From NCBI GenBank assembly GCA_022843265.1, contig JALHNZ010000032.1, positions 1 through 38,835 of the forward strand: a stretch of 38,835 bases of DNA, given 5' to 3'. The position numbers were made by a program, and so were the translations under genes. The DNA is from Gemmatimonadaceae bacterium (lineage in GTDB: Bacteria > Gemmatimonadota > Gemmatimonadetes > Gemmatimonadales > Gemmatimonadaceae). A model generated the notes under the pieces. That model was not told the DNA's origin. It did no database searches and saw only the letters and a list, made by a program, of their open reading frames with translations. This document shows, one piece after another, positions 1 through 7,108 of this stretch. Each line of letters opens with the position of its first letter. Position 1 is the stretch's first letter.

Positions 1-331
<331 letters not shown>

Positions 332-469
332 CCCCCATGGTTTTCCATGGGTTGAGATCAAACACATGCAAAGCACATAGCTATACTTGGTGCGCGGCTT
401 GGAGCTGCAGCACCACCACTATCACTTCCCAAGTCTGTTGTTAAAACAACAACCCACTTTTTGAAAATC
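332..469 (+). other. 23S-5S internal transcribed spacer
   Basis: This 138-base spacer holds no tRNA that I can fold. Two small hairpins are visible. CCCATGG (334-340) and CCATGGG (345-351) form a perfect 7-bp stem around TTTT just after the 23S end. GTTGT (437-441) and ACAAC (446-450) form a 5-bp stem before 5S. They are plausible processing signals for the rRNA precursor, but that role is inferred from position only. Confidence 0.7.
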
Positions 470-586
470 GCTGGCAACTAGAGCGTCAGGGCCACACCCG
501 TTCCCATACCGAACACGGTCGTTAAGCCTGACAGCGCCAATGGTACTCCGGTCGAGAGATCGCGGGAGAGTAGGCCGTTGCCGGCA
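470..586 (+). rRNA. rrf: 5S ribosomal RNA
   Basis: The 117-base length matches 5S rRNA. The ends pair as helix I: 470-478 (GCTGGCAAC) with 577-585 (GTTGCCGGC), including one G-T wobble. The conserved CCGTTCCCATACCGAACACG-type loop lies at about 498-517, and GGGAGAGTAGG at 564-574. It follows 23S in the standard 16S-23S-5S order and is followed by a strong terminator. Confidence 0.95.
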
Positions 587-597
587 CCCTTTCGAGG

Positions 598-627
598 CCC
601 CCGTCACACTTCGTGTGGCGGGGGTTT
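598..627 (+). terminator. Intrinsic terminator of the rRNA operon
   Basis: A 12-bp stem, 598-609 against 613-624 (five C/G pairs at the base, one T-G wobble), closes a 3-base loop and is followed by TTT. It lies 11 bases after 5S, so the rRNA transcript very likely ends here. Confidence 0.88.
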
Positions 628-759
628 CGTGTTTCCCGCCACTCCCACGTCACTACACGCGCTACGCGGAGTACTATCCCATGTTACGCCGCACTCCCCG
701 TCAAATACACCCAAAACTCACCGTTGCATTCCACGCCATCACCTCCCATTCTCCCTGCC
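628..759 (+). other. Gap between rRNA terminator and era
   Basis: I see no gene here; the era reading frame stays open back to 613 but that stretch overlaps the rRNA terminator and lacks era homology. A promoter for era should lie here. I found no convincing -35/-10 pair; TACTAT near 671 is only a weak -10 candidate. No Shine-Dalgarno precedes era. Confidence 0.5.
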
Positions 760-1704
760 ATGTCTCGCGCCGGCATCGTCACCGTCGCCGGTAAGCCAAA
801 CGCCGGTAAATCCACGCTCCTGAATCGACTCGTCGGCGAAAAACTCGCCATCACGAGCCCGAAGGCGCAGTCCACACGACATCGTGTCGTGGGCATCCGT
901 TCCGAAAACGACACGCAGATGATCGTGCTCGATACGCCCGGGCTGCTTGATCCCAAAGATCTGTTGCACCAGGCCATGCGCGGAGCCGCGCTCGCCGCCG
1001 TTCGTGACGCCGACGTCATCGTATATCTGGTCGATGCCGCTGCGCTCAAGCCGCACGCGATTCGCGACTGGGCCGTCGGCATTGCCACCGATTCAACGCT
1101 CAGGCCCCCGTGGCCCACGTTTCAGGAGGCCGCGTCAATTGAGCACGCGCCGCGTGCGCCGGTCATCACCGTGCTCAACAAGAGTGATCAGATGCCGCCA
1201 GAAATCGTCGCGGCACTCGACACGCAGGCACCGTATGTCCTCACGCTCTCCGCGCTCACCGGCAACGGTGTTGATCCGCTGGTGAGCGCCATCACGGCAG
1301 CGTTGCCGGAAAGTCCGTATCTATATCCAGCTGATGAGATCAGTACGCTCCCCATGCGCTTCTTCTGCGCCGAATTCGTGCGCGAAACAGCCATGGAACA
1401 GCTCGGTGACGAGCTGCCACACGCGCTGGCCTGCGCAATTGACGAGTACCGCGAGGGCTCGACACCGCTGTATATTCGGGCGGTTCTTTACGTTGAACGT
1501 GACAGCCAAAAGGCCATTGTGATCGGTGCCGGCGGACAGCAAATCAAAAAACTCGGACGTGCTGCTCGACTCAAAATCGAGCAGTTTGTGGGCGAGCCCG
1601 TGTACCTCGATCTGTGGGTGAAAGTGCTACCAAACTGGCGCAAAAAGCGCGGTGCCGTTGCCCGACTTGGATACGGTGATCCTGCACCCCAGCGTCCCGC
1701 GTGA
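760..1704 (+). CDS. era: GTPase Era
   Basis: Era is an essential GTPase that binds the 3' end of 16S rRNA and helps mature the 30S subunit. The 314-residue product (E. coli: 301) has the G1 loop GKPNAGKS at 11-18, G3 DTPG at 58-61, G4 NKSD at 140-143 and a C-terminal KH domain with GAGGQQIKKLG at about 256-266. I chose ATG 760 because the protein then starts MSRAGIVTVAG, directly before the G1 loop as in other Era proteins; an upstream start would read through the rRNA terminator. No Shine-Dalgarno is visible. It sits right behind the rRNA operon, which fits its role in ribosome assembly, and overlaps the next gene at GTGA (1701-1704). Confidence 0.96.
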   Translation: MSRAGIVTVAGKPNAGKSTLLNRLVGEKLAITSPKAQSTRHRVVGIRSENDTQMIVLDTPGLLDPKDLLHQAMRGAALAAVRDADVIVYLVDAAALKPHAIRDWAVGIATDSTLRPPWPTFQEAASIEHAPRAPVITVLNKSDQMPPEIVAALDTQAPYVLTLSALTGNGVDPLVSAITAALPESPYLYPADEISTLPMRFFCAEFVRETAMEQLGDELPHALACAIDEYREGSTPLYIRAVLYVERDSQKAIVIGAGGQQIKKLGRAARLKIEQFVGEPVYLDLWVKVLPNWRKKRGAVARLGYGDPAPQRPA

Positions 1705-2684
1705 GTAGCGCGCGTTTTCGTTCGCTCGTTCAACTGCTGCTGTTTGCGCTGTCTGTCGCGCCGCTGTTGCCCAGCGGCGCGCTGACAGCGCAGGGCGCGG
1801 GTTTTCTCTTGTTGCCAATTGGTGCGCGCAGCGTAGGAACCGGCGAAGCAGCGGTTGCGGATACGCTGGGCGCTGATGGCGTTTGGTGGAATCCGGCGTC
1901 ACTCGCCGCAATGAAAAAGTCAGAACTTTCATTGAGCGGTTCCCAGTCGTTCGAGGGAACCAGTGCTGCGGTTGGCTACGCGCGTCCGTCACGCGTGCTC
2001 GGCGCAATCGCGCTGACGGCCAATATCCTTGACTACGGTGATCAGGGGCTGACCGATCCCAACACCGGCGCAGAACTTGGCACGATCAGCGTTCGCAGCA
2101 GCATCTTCATGGCGTCGTATGCTACCGCGATTGGTGATCGCCTCCGCGTCGGACTCAATTACAAGTTTGCACGCCTCGCATTTACCTGCACCGGTTTGTG
2201 CGGCGAGACGCCGCAGTTCGTCGGATCGAGCAGCGCGCTTGATGTGGGCGCGCAATATGTGTTGTCCACGACCACACCGATCACGATCGGCGCGGCACTT
2301 CGTCAGCTTGGCCCGTCGTTCCAGGTAAAGGACGCCGAACAGGCCGATCCGTTGCCGCGCACCTGGCAAGTGGGTGCGAGCGCGCGTGTTCCGAGTGCAT
2401 CGCTCGACTCGGCGGGATTCGTGGTTGATGTGATGGCCGACGCGCTCGGTAGTCTGGCGTACGAATCGTTGAGTTTGCGACTGGGAACCGTCGTCACGTA
2501 TCAATCGAAGTATTCCCTGCGTGGTGGCTACACCCTGGTTGAAGGAGAGCGCGGCGGACCGGCACTTGGATTGGGTGTGTTCTTGTCGGAGGGCATGGTG
2601 CTTGATATCGCACGCCGCTTTGATGGGCTGTCAGCTCAGGCGGGGCAGGCGCCAACGTACGTCACACTTCGCTTTCTGTTCTGA
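1701..2684 (+). CDS. PorV/PorQ-like outer membrane protein
   Basis: A 327-residue protein with a signal peptide (hydrophobic residues about 9-29, then TAQG). Directly after it comes the N-terminal signature of the PorV/UPF0164 barrel family: GARSVGTGEAAVAD (about 42-55) and WWNPASLAA (about 62-70). The rest alternates polar and hydrophobic residues in beta-strand fashion and ends in YVTLRFLF, a terminal aromatic strand typical of outer membrane barrels. In Bacteroidota PorV is the shuttle protein of type IX secretion; no other type IX gene is in the window, so a secretion role here is not shown. The GTG start overlaps the era stop, so translation is probably coupled. The family call is fairly secure, the function is not. 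Confidence 0.78.
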   Translation: MSSARFRSLVQLLLFALSVAPLLPSGALTAQGAGFLLLPIGARSVGTGEAAVADTLGADGVWWNPASLAAMKKSELSLSGSQSFEGTSAAVGYARPSRVLGAIALTANILDYGDQGLTDPNTGAELGTISVRSSIFMASYATAIGDRLRVGLNYKFARLAFTCTGLCGETPQFVGSSSALDVGAQYVLSTTTPITIGAALRQLGPSFQVKDAEQADPLPRTWQVGASARVPSASLDSAGFVVDVMADALGSLAYESLSLRLGTVVTYQSKYSLRGGYTLVEGERGGPALGLGVFLSEGMVLDIARRFDGLSAQAGQAPTYVTLRFLF

Positions 2685-3589
2685 TGCGAGCGCTCCTTCC
2701 CGCGGCGCGGCGTGCACTCTCGATTGGAACGGCGCTCGCATTCACGTCGGCGTCGCTCTGCGCACAACCGCTTGATCGCAGAATAATTGTGGTCGCGCCC
2801 AGCGCTGAGGCGCTGCACGCCGCGGCGCGGTCGGTGCGCACCGATTCACTGCTCCCGCTTTCTGTGTTGATGCAGCAGCCGCGCGTTGCACCAACGGGCG
2901 CTTCTCCCTGGTTTGCACCGCTGTTGTCGGTGGTTGTACCGGGCGCTGGACAGGCGTGGTTGAGACAGCAACGTGCGGTCGCATACGTTGCGGCTGAAGG
3001 ATATCTGATTTTGCAGGCGGTGCGCTCGAGTCGCGACGCCTCACGGGAACGCGATGCGTACCGCGAGATTGCACGGAGCGTGGCGCGTGCCGGCGTGACC
3101 GGGGAACGTCCGGTCGGACCGTGGTCGTACTACGAACGCATGCAAACCGTGTTGGAGAGTGGTGCGTACAATCGCACCCCACAAAATGGTTTTTCGCCGG
3201 AAACAGATCCGGCCACGTTCAACGGGTTCATCTGGCAGTTGGCACGTGAAACGTACTGGCGTGATCCGGATAACGCGCCTGCCGTGTCGTCGCCCGAGTA
3301 CCAGCGCGCGCTGGCGTTCTACAAAAGTCGCGCCGCAGGTGACGCCTTCCTCTGGAGTTGGCGCGACGCACAGCTCGAGCAGGACTTGTATCGACAAACG
3401 ATCGCTCGTAGCAATGACGCGTCGCGGCGCACATCGCAGTTCATCGGCTTGTTGCTGGCCAATCACGCGCTCAGTCTTGTTGATGCATACGTCAGTGTTC
3501 GACTGCGTGTGTACGGCGGGCAGGGTGTCGCCGGCGAACAACGGGTCGGGATCAGCGGTTCGTTTCCTCTACCCGCGCGACGCGACTGA
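2684..3589 (+). CDS. Secreted/envelope protein of unknown function (DUF5683-like segment)
   Basis: This 301-residue product has a signal peptide (RRALSIGTALAFTSASLCAQ, about 9-28). A hydrophobic stretch at about 75-110, containing LLSVVVPGAGQAWLRQQ, resembles the membrane segment of DUF5683-type proteins; the resemblance is my recollection of the pattern, not a search result. The remainder is Arg/Ala-rich with aromatic residues and a second hydrophobic segment around 255-275 (FIGLLLANHALSLVDAYVSV). The ATG overlaps the stop of the barrel gene by one base (TGATG), suggesting the two are made together and act in the envelope. The last codons lie in a 28-base segment that is duplicated downstream (3611-3638). 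I do not recognise a function. Confidence 0.72.
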   Translation: MRALLPAARRALSIGTALAFTSASLCAQPLDRRIIVVAPSAEALHAAARSVRTDSLLPLSVLMQQPRVAPTGASPWFAPLLSVVVPGAGQAWLRQQRAVAYVAAEGYLILQAVRSSRDASRERDAYREIARSVARAGVTGERPVGPWSYYERMQTVLESGAYNRTPQNGFSPETDPATFNGFIWQLARETYWRDPDNAPAVSSPEYQRALAFYKSRAAGDAFLWSWRDAQLEQDLYRQTIARSNDASRRTSQFIGLLLANHALSLVDAYVSVRLRVYGGQGVAGEQRVGISGSFPLPARRD

Positions 3590-3638
3590 TTCGCCGCGCA
3601 TCGCGTGTGGCGCGCGACGCGCCTGATTCACCGCGCAT
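3574..3638 (+). repeat. Imperfect direct duplication of the 3' end of the preceding gene
   Basis: Bases 3574-3601 recur at 3611-3638 with two mismatches (3585 A versus 3622 C, 3593 G versus 3630 A), an offset of 37 bases. The first copy contains the stop codon of the preceding gene (3587-3589); the second copy leads straight into the heptamer array. Confidence 0.85.
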
Positions 3639-3922
3639 GGCGCATGGCGCATGGCGCATGGCGCATGGCGCATGGCGCATGGCGCATGGCGCATGGCGCA
3701 TCGTGCGTGGTGCACCGCGAGACGATTCACTGCTGGCACGGCTATCACAGATCTGGTGATGTGCGTTACATCGTGCCGAACGTCGCCCACCAATCGTCTA
3801 GCGAATGGATATCGTGAGGGCACGCGCGCGGTGAGCATCGCCGCACGCGCCCTTCCGAAGGCCGGTTTGTGCGGGCTATTCGCGGCCCCTGCCTTCGACT
3901 CCGACACGCGCGCACCGCACGG
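3590..3922 (+). other. 333-base gap with repeats, upstream of GGDEF gene
   Basis: Besides the duplication and the heptamer array, the gap holds an inverted repeat CGAAGGC (3856-3862) / GCCTTCG (3891-3897) 25 bases before the GGDEF start. I saw no terminator with a T-tract and no clear sigma70 promoter. A small open frame (3651-3926) crosses it and is listed separately. Confidence 0.6.
3634..3701 (+). repeat. Heptanucleotide tandem array (CGCATGG), about 9.7 copies
   Basis: Nine perfect copies of CGCATGG run from 3634 to 3696 and are followed by CGCAT. The period is 7, so each added or lost unit shifts the reading frame by one. All three + frames stay open through it and read as a 7-residue peptide repeat (MAHGAWR). 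Each unit carries an ATG. Perfect identity over 63 bases suggests recent slippage expansion. Confidence 0.97.
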
Positions 3923-3926
3923 ATGA
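3651..3926 (+). CDS. Possible small leader ORF from the heptamer array
   Basis: A 91-codon open frame starts at an ATG inside the heptamer array and ends with TGA 3924-3926, giving an ATGA overlap with the GGDEF start (ATG 3923). That is the same coupling found at most real gene borders in this window. Its non-repeat part (about 65 codons) has fairly GC-rich third positions, but I see no domain, no signal peptide and no Shine-Dalgarno. Because array ATGs occur in all frames, the start is undefined. The overlap could be chance. Treated as a low-confidence candidate for a translational leader. Confidence 0.22.
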   Translation: MAHGAWRMAHGAWRMAHRAWCTARRFTAGTAITDLVMCVTSCRTSPTNRLANGYREGTRAVSIAARALPKAGLCGLFAAPAFDSDTRAPHG

Positions 3927-4972
3927 CCGAGCCACGTATTACCGAGGATACGATCATTGTGGTCACCGCCGGGGCACCGCTGCCGGCATGGCTTTCGGCG
4001 TGGTGCTCGGATGTTGGCGACACCGTGCTGCATTCCGATGACGCGGAATCAGTCGTCAGGTGGGCGTTGCGTGCGCGGCCCCGGGCGATCGTTCTCGATG
4101 CACGCCCCGCGACACCGGCGCTCGCACTCTGTCGCCGACTCAAGCGGGATGCGTGGACAGCGATCGTGCCGGTTGTGGTGGTTGGCGACGCGGTCGACTT
4201 TGCGCTGGCGTTCGAAGCGGGTGCTGACGAAGTCCTGCAAACAGACCTGAATCCTCGCGAGGCGACCGCACGCCTGCTCACACTGCTGCGTCGATCGGAT
4301 CGGGACACCGATGTGCATCCCTCAACGCGACTGCCCGGCACACGTGAGATTGAAGCGGAACTCGGCCGACGTCTGGCGACGAATGAAGTCTTCGCCGCCT
4401 GTTACGCGGATCTTGATCATTTTAAGGAATTCAACGATCGCTATGGCTTCTACCACGGCGACCAGGTCATTCGGCTGTTGGCGCGGTTGCTGCATGATGT
4501 CGTCAAAGGATTATGTGGCACGGACGGCTTTGTGGGGCATATCGGTGGTGATGATTTCCTGTACATTGTTCCCATCGCCGCCATGCCACGAGTGTGCGAC
4601 GAGGTGATACGCGTGTTTGATGAGTTAGCGCCTCTGCAGTATTCAGAGGCAGACCGTCGGGCCGGCTATTTCCTCGGAAAGGATCGTCGCAATCATCTCC
4701 ACCGGGTGCCGCTTATGTCACTGTCGGTGGGTGTCGTCACCAACCAACACCGCCGCTTCTCGCGCGCGGTCGAGGTCAGCGAACTTGCTACGGAAATGAA
4801 GAGCTACGCCAAGACTCTGCCGGGATCGGTTTGGACGCTGGACCGCCGTCGCGATGACGAGGGCGAGCCGTCGGACGCCGTGCGCGATGCTGCCACGCCG
4901 ATCGCCTCGCCGAGCCTCACGCCGAATCACGAGGCCAAAGTGATTCCGCTGCGCACGGGGACATCGCGATGA
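3923..4972 (+). CDS. Degenerate receiver-GGDEF domain protein
   Basis: The 349-residue product has an N-terminal receiver-like fold (about 8-125) and a GGDEF domain (about 135-310). The receiver keeps a possible phospho-acceptor Asp (D59 in AIVLDARP) but lacks the acidic pair after strand 1 (VTAGAP instead) and the conserved Lys (LQTDLNP in place of LVKPF), so phosphorylation control is doubtful. The GGDEF domain has DLDHFKEFND at 163-172 and GGDDF at 208-212 instead of GGDEF, and no RxxD inhibitory site just before it. It may make cyclic di-GMP weakly or only bind nucleotide. I chose ATG 3923 over GTG 3869 because the extra residues are Arg-rich with no homology. It overlaps the next gene at ATGA. 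Confidence 0.85.
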   Translation: MTEPRITEDTIIVVTAGAPLPAWLSAWCSDVGDTVLHSDDAESVVRWALRARPRAIVLDARPATPALALCRRLKRDAWTAIVPVVVVGDAVDFALAFEAGADEVLQTDLNPREATARLLTLLRRSDRDTDVHPSTRLPGTREIEAELGRRLATNEVFAACYADLDHFKEFNDRYGFYHGDQVIRLLARLLHDVVKGLCGTDGFVGHIGGDDFLYIVPIAAMPRVCDEVIRVFDELAPLQYSEADRRAGYFLGKDRRNHLHRVPLMSLSVGVVTNQHRRFSRAVEVSELATEMKSYAKTLPGSVWTLDRRRDDEGEPSDAVRDAATPIASPSLTPNHEAKVIPLRTGTSR

Positions 4973-5841
4973 CGGTGAGTTGTCCAGACTGCCGGTCCGT
5001 GTTTCGGGTTGATCCCGCCAAAGTGCCCGCGACCGGCGTTCGGGCGCGCTGTTCGGTGTGCGGCGGGATCATCGTGGTGTCTGGGGGCACCGGTGCGCTT
5101 CGGACGCCGGCCCGTACGCCGGTTTCGGCGATGGCGACCTCTGGCTACGGTGCCGCCGCGCCGTCCTCGGTGACGGCCTCGGCGACGCCGGCGTTCTCCG
5201 CGGGCGCGATCGCACCTGACAGCCCCCCGCGAGCGCTGGGCACAAGTGGGCCGGGGCCGATGATTAGTCCTGCCTTCACGCCGGTTCGGCCCGTACGGGC
5301 CACGCCAGGGGCCATTCCGGGCGCTATTTCGCCGCGCAACGCCACGCCGTCTGCGGCGCCGGGGTTGGTGCCCCGTCCGGCTCCGCGTCTGACGCCACGC
5401 CCAACGCCCGCCGCGGCGCCAACGGTCGCGCCCGCTGCAGCGCTCGCGCCGACCCCAGTGGGCACCACCCCGCACTCGGGGGCAGCCGCACCAGCGCCCG
5501 CTTTCACAGCGCCCGCTTTCACAGCGCCCGCTTCACCGGCGCCCACTCCCATGGCCCCCGCGGCAACCCCGCGTCGCGCCATCAACCCATTTCTCAACGC
5601 GGACCCAGGACAACGCGCCAAACGTCTGGCCAGGGCGCTCGTGTCAGATCTGGTTGCGTACCACCCCAAAAAGCGGGATGAAGGATTGGCGCAGGGCACG
5701 CTTCGACAGCTTTTTCGTGAGGAAATCAAGAAGAGCTACGAAGAGTACGTGGATCAGGTCGGGAAAGAATTGGCCGAGTCTACGCCGCACTTTCAGGAAG
5801 CGCTCAACGACATTCTGGCCAGCGGGCAGCGCATCTTCTGA
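4969..5841 (+). CDS. MJ0042-type zinc-ribbon protein with Pro/Ala linker
   Basis: This 290-residue protein opens with a zinc ribbon of the MJ0042/zinc_ribbon_5 type (C5, C8, C28, C31; SCPDCRSVFRVDP). A low-complexity Pro/Ala/Thr linker follows (about 36-200), including tandem APAFT units. A charged helical C-terminal domain of about 85 residues (NPFLNADPGQ to the end) contains LARALVSDLVAYHPKK. There is no signal peptide or membrane segment. Related zinc-ribbon proteins with a variable linker occur in Gemmatimonadota and Deltaproteobacteria-like genomes, often near signalling genes; the function is unknown. The start overlaps the GGDEF gene stop (ATGA 4969-4972), which suggests co-expression and possibly a shared signalling role. 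Confidence 0.82.
   Translation: MTVSCPDCRSVFRVDPAKVPATGVRARCSVCGGIIVVSGGTGALRTPARTPVSAMATSGYGAAAPSSVTASATPAFSAGAIAPDSPPRALGTSGPGPMISPAFTPVRPVRATPGAIPGAISPRNATPSAAPGLVPRPAPRLTPRPTPAAAPTVAPAAALAPTPVGTTPHSGAAAPAPAFTAPAFTAPASPAPTPMAPAATPRRAINPFLNADPGQRAKRLARALVSDLVAYHPKKRDEGLAQGTLRQLFREEIKKSYEEYVDQVGKELAESTPHFQEALNDILASGQRIF
5494..5533 (+). repeat. 15-base in-frame tandem repeat (APAFT codons)
   Basis: GCGCCCGCTTTCACA occurs at 5494-5508 and 5509-5523, and its first ten bases again at 5524-5533. Being a multiple of three, it only lengthens the disordered linker of the zinc-ribbon protein. Confidence 0.9.
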
Positions 5842-5985
5842 GGGGGTGTGCGTCGTGTGACGCCGTGGTGCGATTGACTGGAGCGCGGGGCGCGCGCCGA
5901 GTATCTTTTCCAACGGCAACGTGAAGTTTTCTTGCGAGCCGCGCTCCGTCCCGGGGCGTCGGCTCGTGTCGTTCGTGGAGGCAGA
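5842..5985 (+). promoter_or_regulatory. prfB upstream region with hairpin and tentative promoter
   Basis: TTGACT at 5874-5879 is a good -35 match, but the best -10-like hexamer (TATCTT, 5902-5907) is 22 bases away, so the promoter is tentative. A hairpin CGAGCCG (5935-5941) / CGGCTCG (5960-5966) sits 19 bases before the prfB start. GGAGG at 5977-5981, 4 bases before ATG 5986, is one of the few clear ribosome binding sites in the window. Confidence 0.35.
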
Positions 5986-7108
5986 ATGCTGGACGGAAAT
6001 CGCGGGGCGATCCTGGAACAGGCCGCCACGAAGTTGGATGACATGCGGAGGTTCCTTTGACCTGGAGACCAAACGCCTTACGCTGATGGCCCTCGAAAAC
6101 GAGATGGCTGACGGCACGTTCTGGAATTCACAGGAACGCGCGCAGGAAGTGGTCAAGGAGGTCAAGACGCTGAAGGCGTGGGTCGATCCGTTTGACGCGC
6201 TGGTCTCGCGCGTGAATGCGGCACGCGAACTCGACGAGTTGCTTGCGATTGAGCCCGACGCCGCCATGAACGCCGACCTCGATGCAGATGTGATGGGCAT
6301 GCAGACCGAGCTTGAAGCGTTTGGTCTGCGATCGCTGCTGCGCCATCCCGACGACGTGCGCGACGCGCAGGTGGAAATTTCAGCTGGCGCGGGTGGTACC
6401 GAGGCGCAGGACTGGGCGCAGATGCTCATGCGCATGTACACGCGATGGGCCGAGAAGCGTGGCTTCAGCGTGGACCTGATGGACGTGTCCGAGGGCGAAG
6501 AGGCCGGCATCAAGGGCGCCGTGCTCGAGATCAAGGGCCAGTATGCGTACGGTTTTCTCAAAGCCGAATCTGGTGTGCATCGCCTCGTGCGCATTTCACC
6601 GTTCGACTCGCAGGCGCGTCGGCATACGTCGTTTGCGTCGGTGTTCGTCTACGCAATGGTAGACGACGAGATCAACATCGAGATTCGCGACGAAGACATC
6701 AAAATGGATGTGTTTCGCGCATCGGGTGCCGGCGGACAGCACGTCAACAAAACGTCGAGTGCCGTTCGGCTCACGCACATTCCGTCCGGAATCGTGACGT
6801 CGTCGCAGGCGGAACGCTCGCAGCTCAAGAATCGTGGCCACGCCATGAAACAGCTGAAGAACAAACTGTATCAGCTGGAGCTTGATAAGCAGATGGCCGC
6901 CAAGGCGGCGATCGATGCCAACAAGATGGATGTGTCGTTTGGCAGCCAGATTCGATCGTACGTATTTCAGCCATACACCATGGTGAATGATCATCGTACG
7001 GAACTCAAGATTGCCGACGTGGAGAAAGTCATGCTGGGTGGTATCGATCCCTTCATCGAAGCGTACCTCAAGGCCTCGGGTGACGTGTCAACCGGAAGCG
7101 CCGCGTGA
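5986..7108 (+). CDS. prfB: Peptide chain release factor 2, with programmed +1 frameshift
   Basis: RF2 recognises UGA and UAA stop codons and releases the peptide. The gene must be read as 5986-6057 joined to 6059-7108 (373 residues). The first 24 codons, from ATG 5986 (Shine-Dalgarno GGAGG at 5977-5981) to CTT, end at an in-frame TGA (6058-6060); a +1 slip on CTTT continues into FDLETKRL, the usual RF2 domain 1 sequence. The stop-recognition tripeptide SPF lies in RISPFDSQ (about 202-209) and the catalytic GGQ in GAGGQHVNK (about 246-254). The single open frame from 5921 is an artefact that bypasses the shift. It overlaps lysS at GTGA. Confidence 0.97.
6047..6061 (+). promoter_or_regulatory. 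Programmed +1 ribosomal frameshift site in prfB
   Basis: An internal Shine-Dalgarno GGAGG (6047-6051) is followed after exactly 3 bases (TTC) by CTT TGA C (6055-6061). Spacing and slip site match the E. coli RF2 element. When RF2 is scarce the ribosome pauses at TGA and shifts to TTT GAC, so the protein controls its own synthesis. Confidence 0.96.

Noticed and set aside
332-469. tRNA in the 23S-5S spacer
   Set aside because: No cloverleaf, T-loop (GTTCRANNC) or CCA-type acceptor pattern could be found; only two short hairpins are present.
3634-3701. CRISPR-like array
   Set aside because: Units are 7 bases, contiguous, with no spacers and no cas genes nearby. It is a simple tandem repeat.
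3856-3897. Cyclic di-GMP riboswitch before the GGDEF gene
   Set aside because: There is an inverted repeat CGAAGGC/GCCTTCG, but the conserved GEMM core sequences are not present.
5921-6058. Upstream single-frame start for prfB
   Set aside because: The frame from 5921 gives residues unlike RF2. The true N-terminus is in the frame from ATG 5986 and joins through the +1 shift at 6055-6061.
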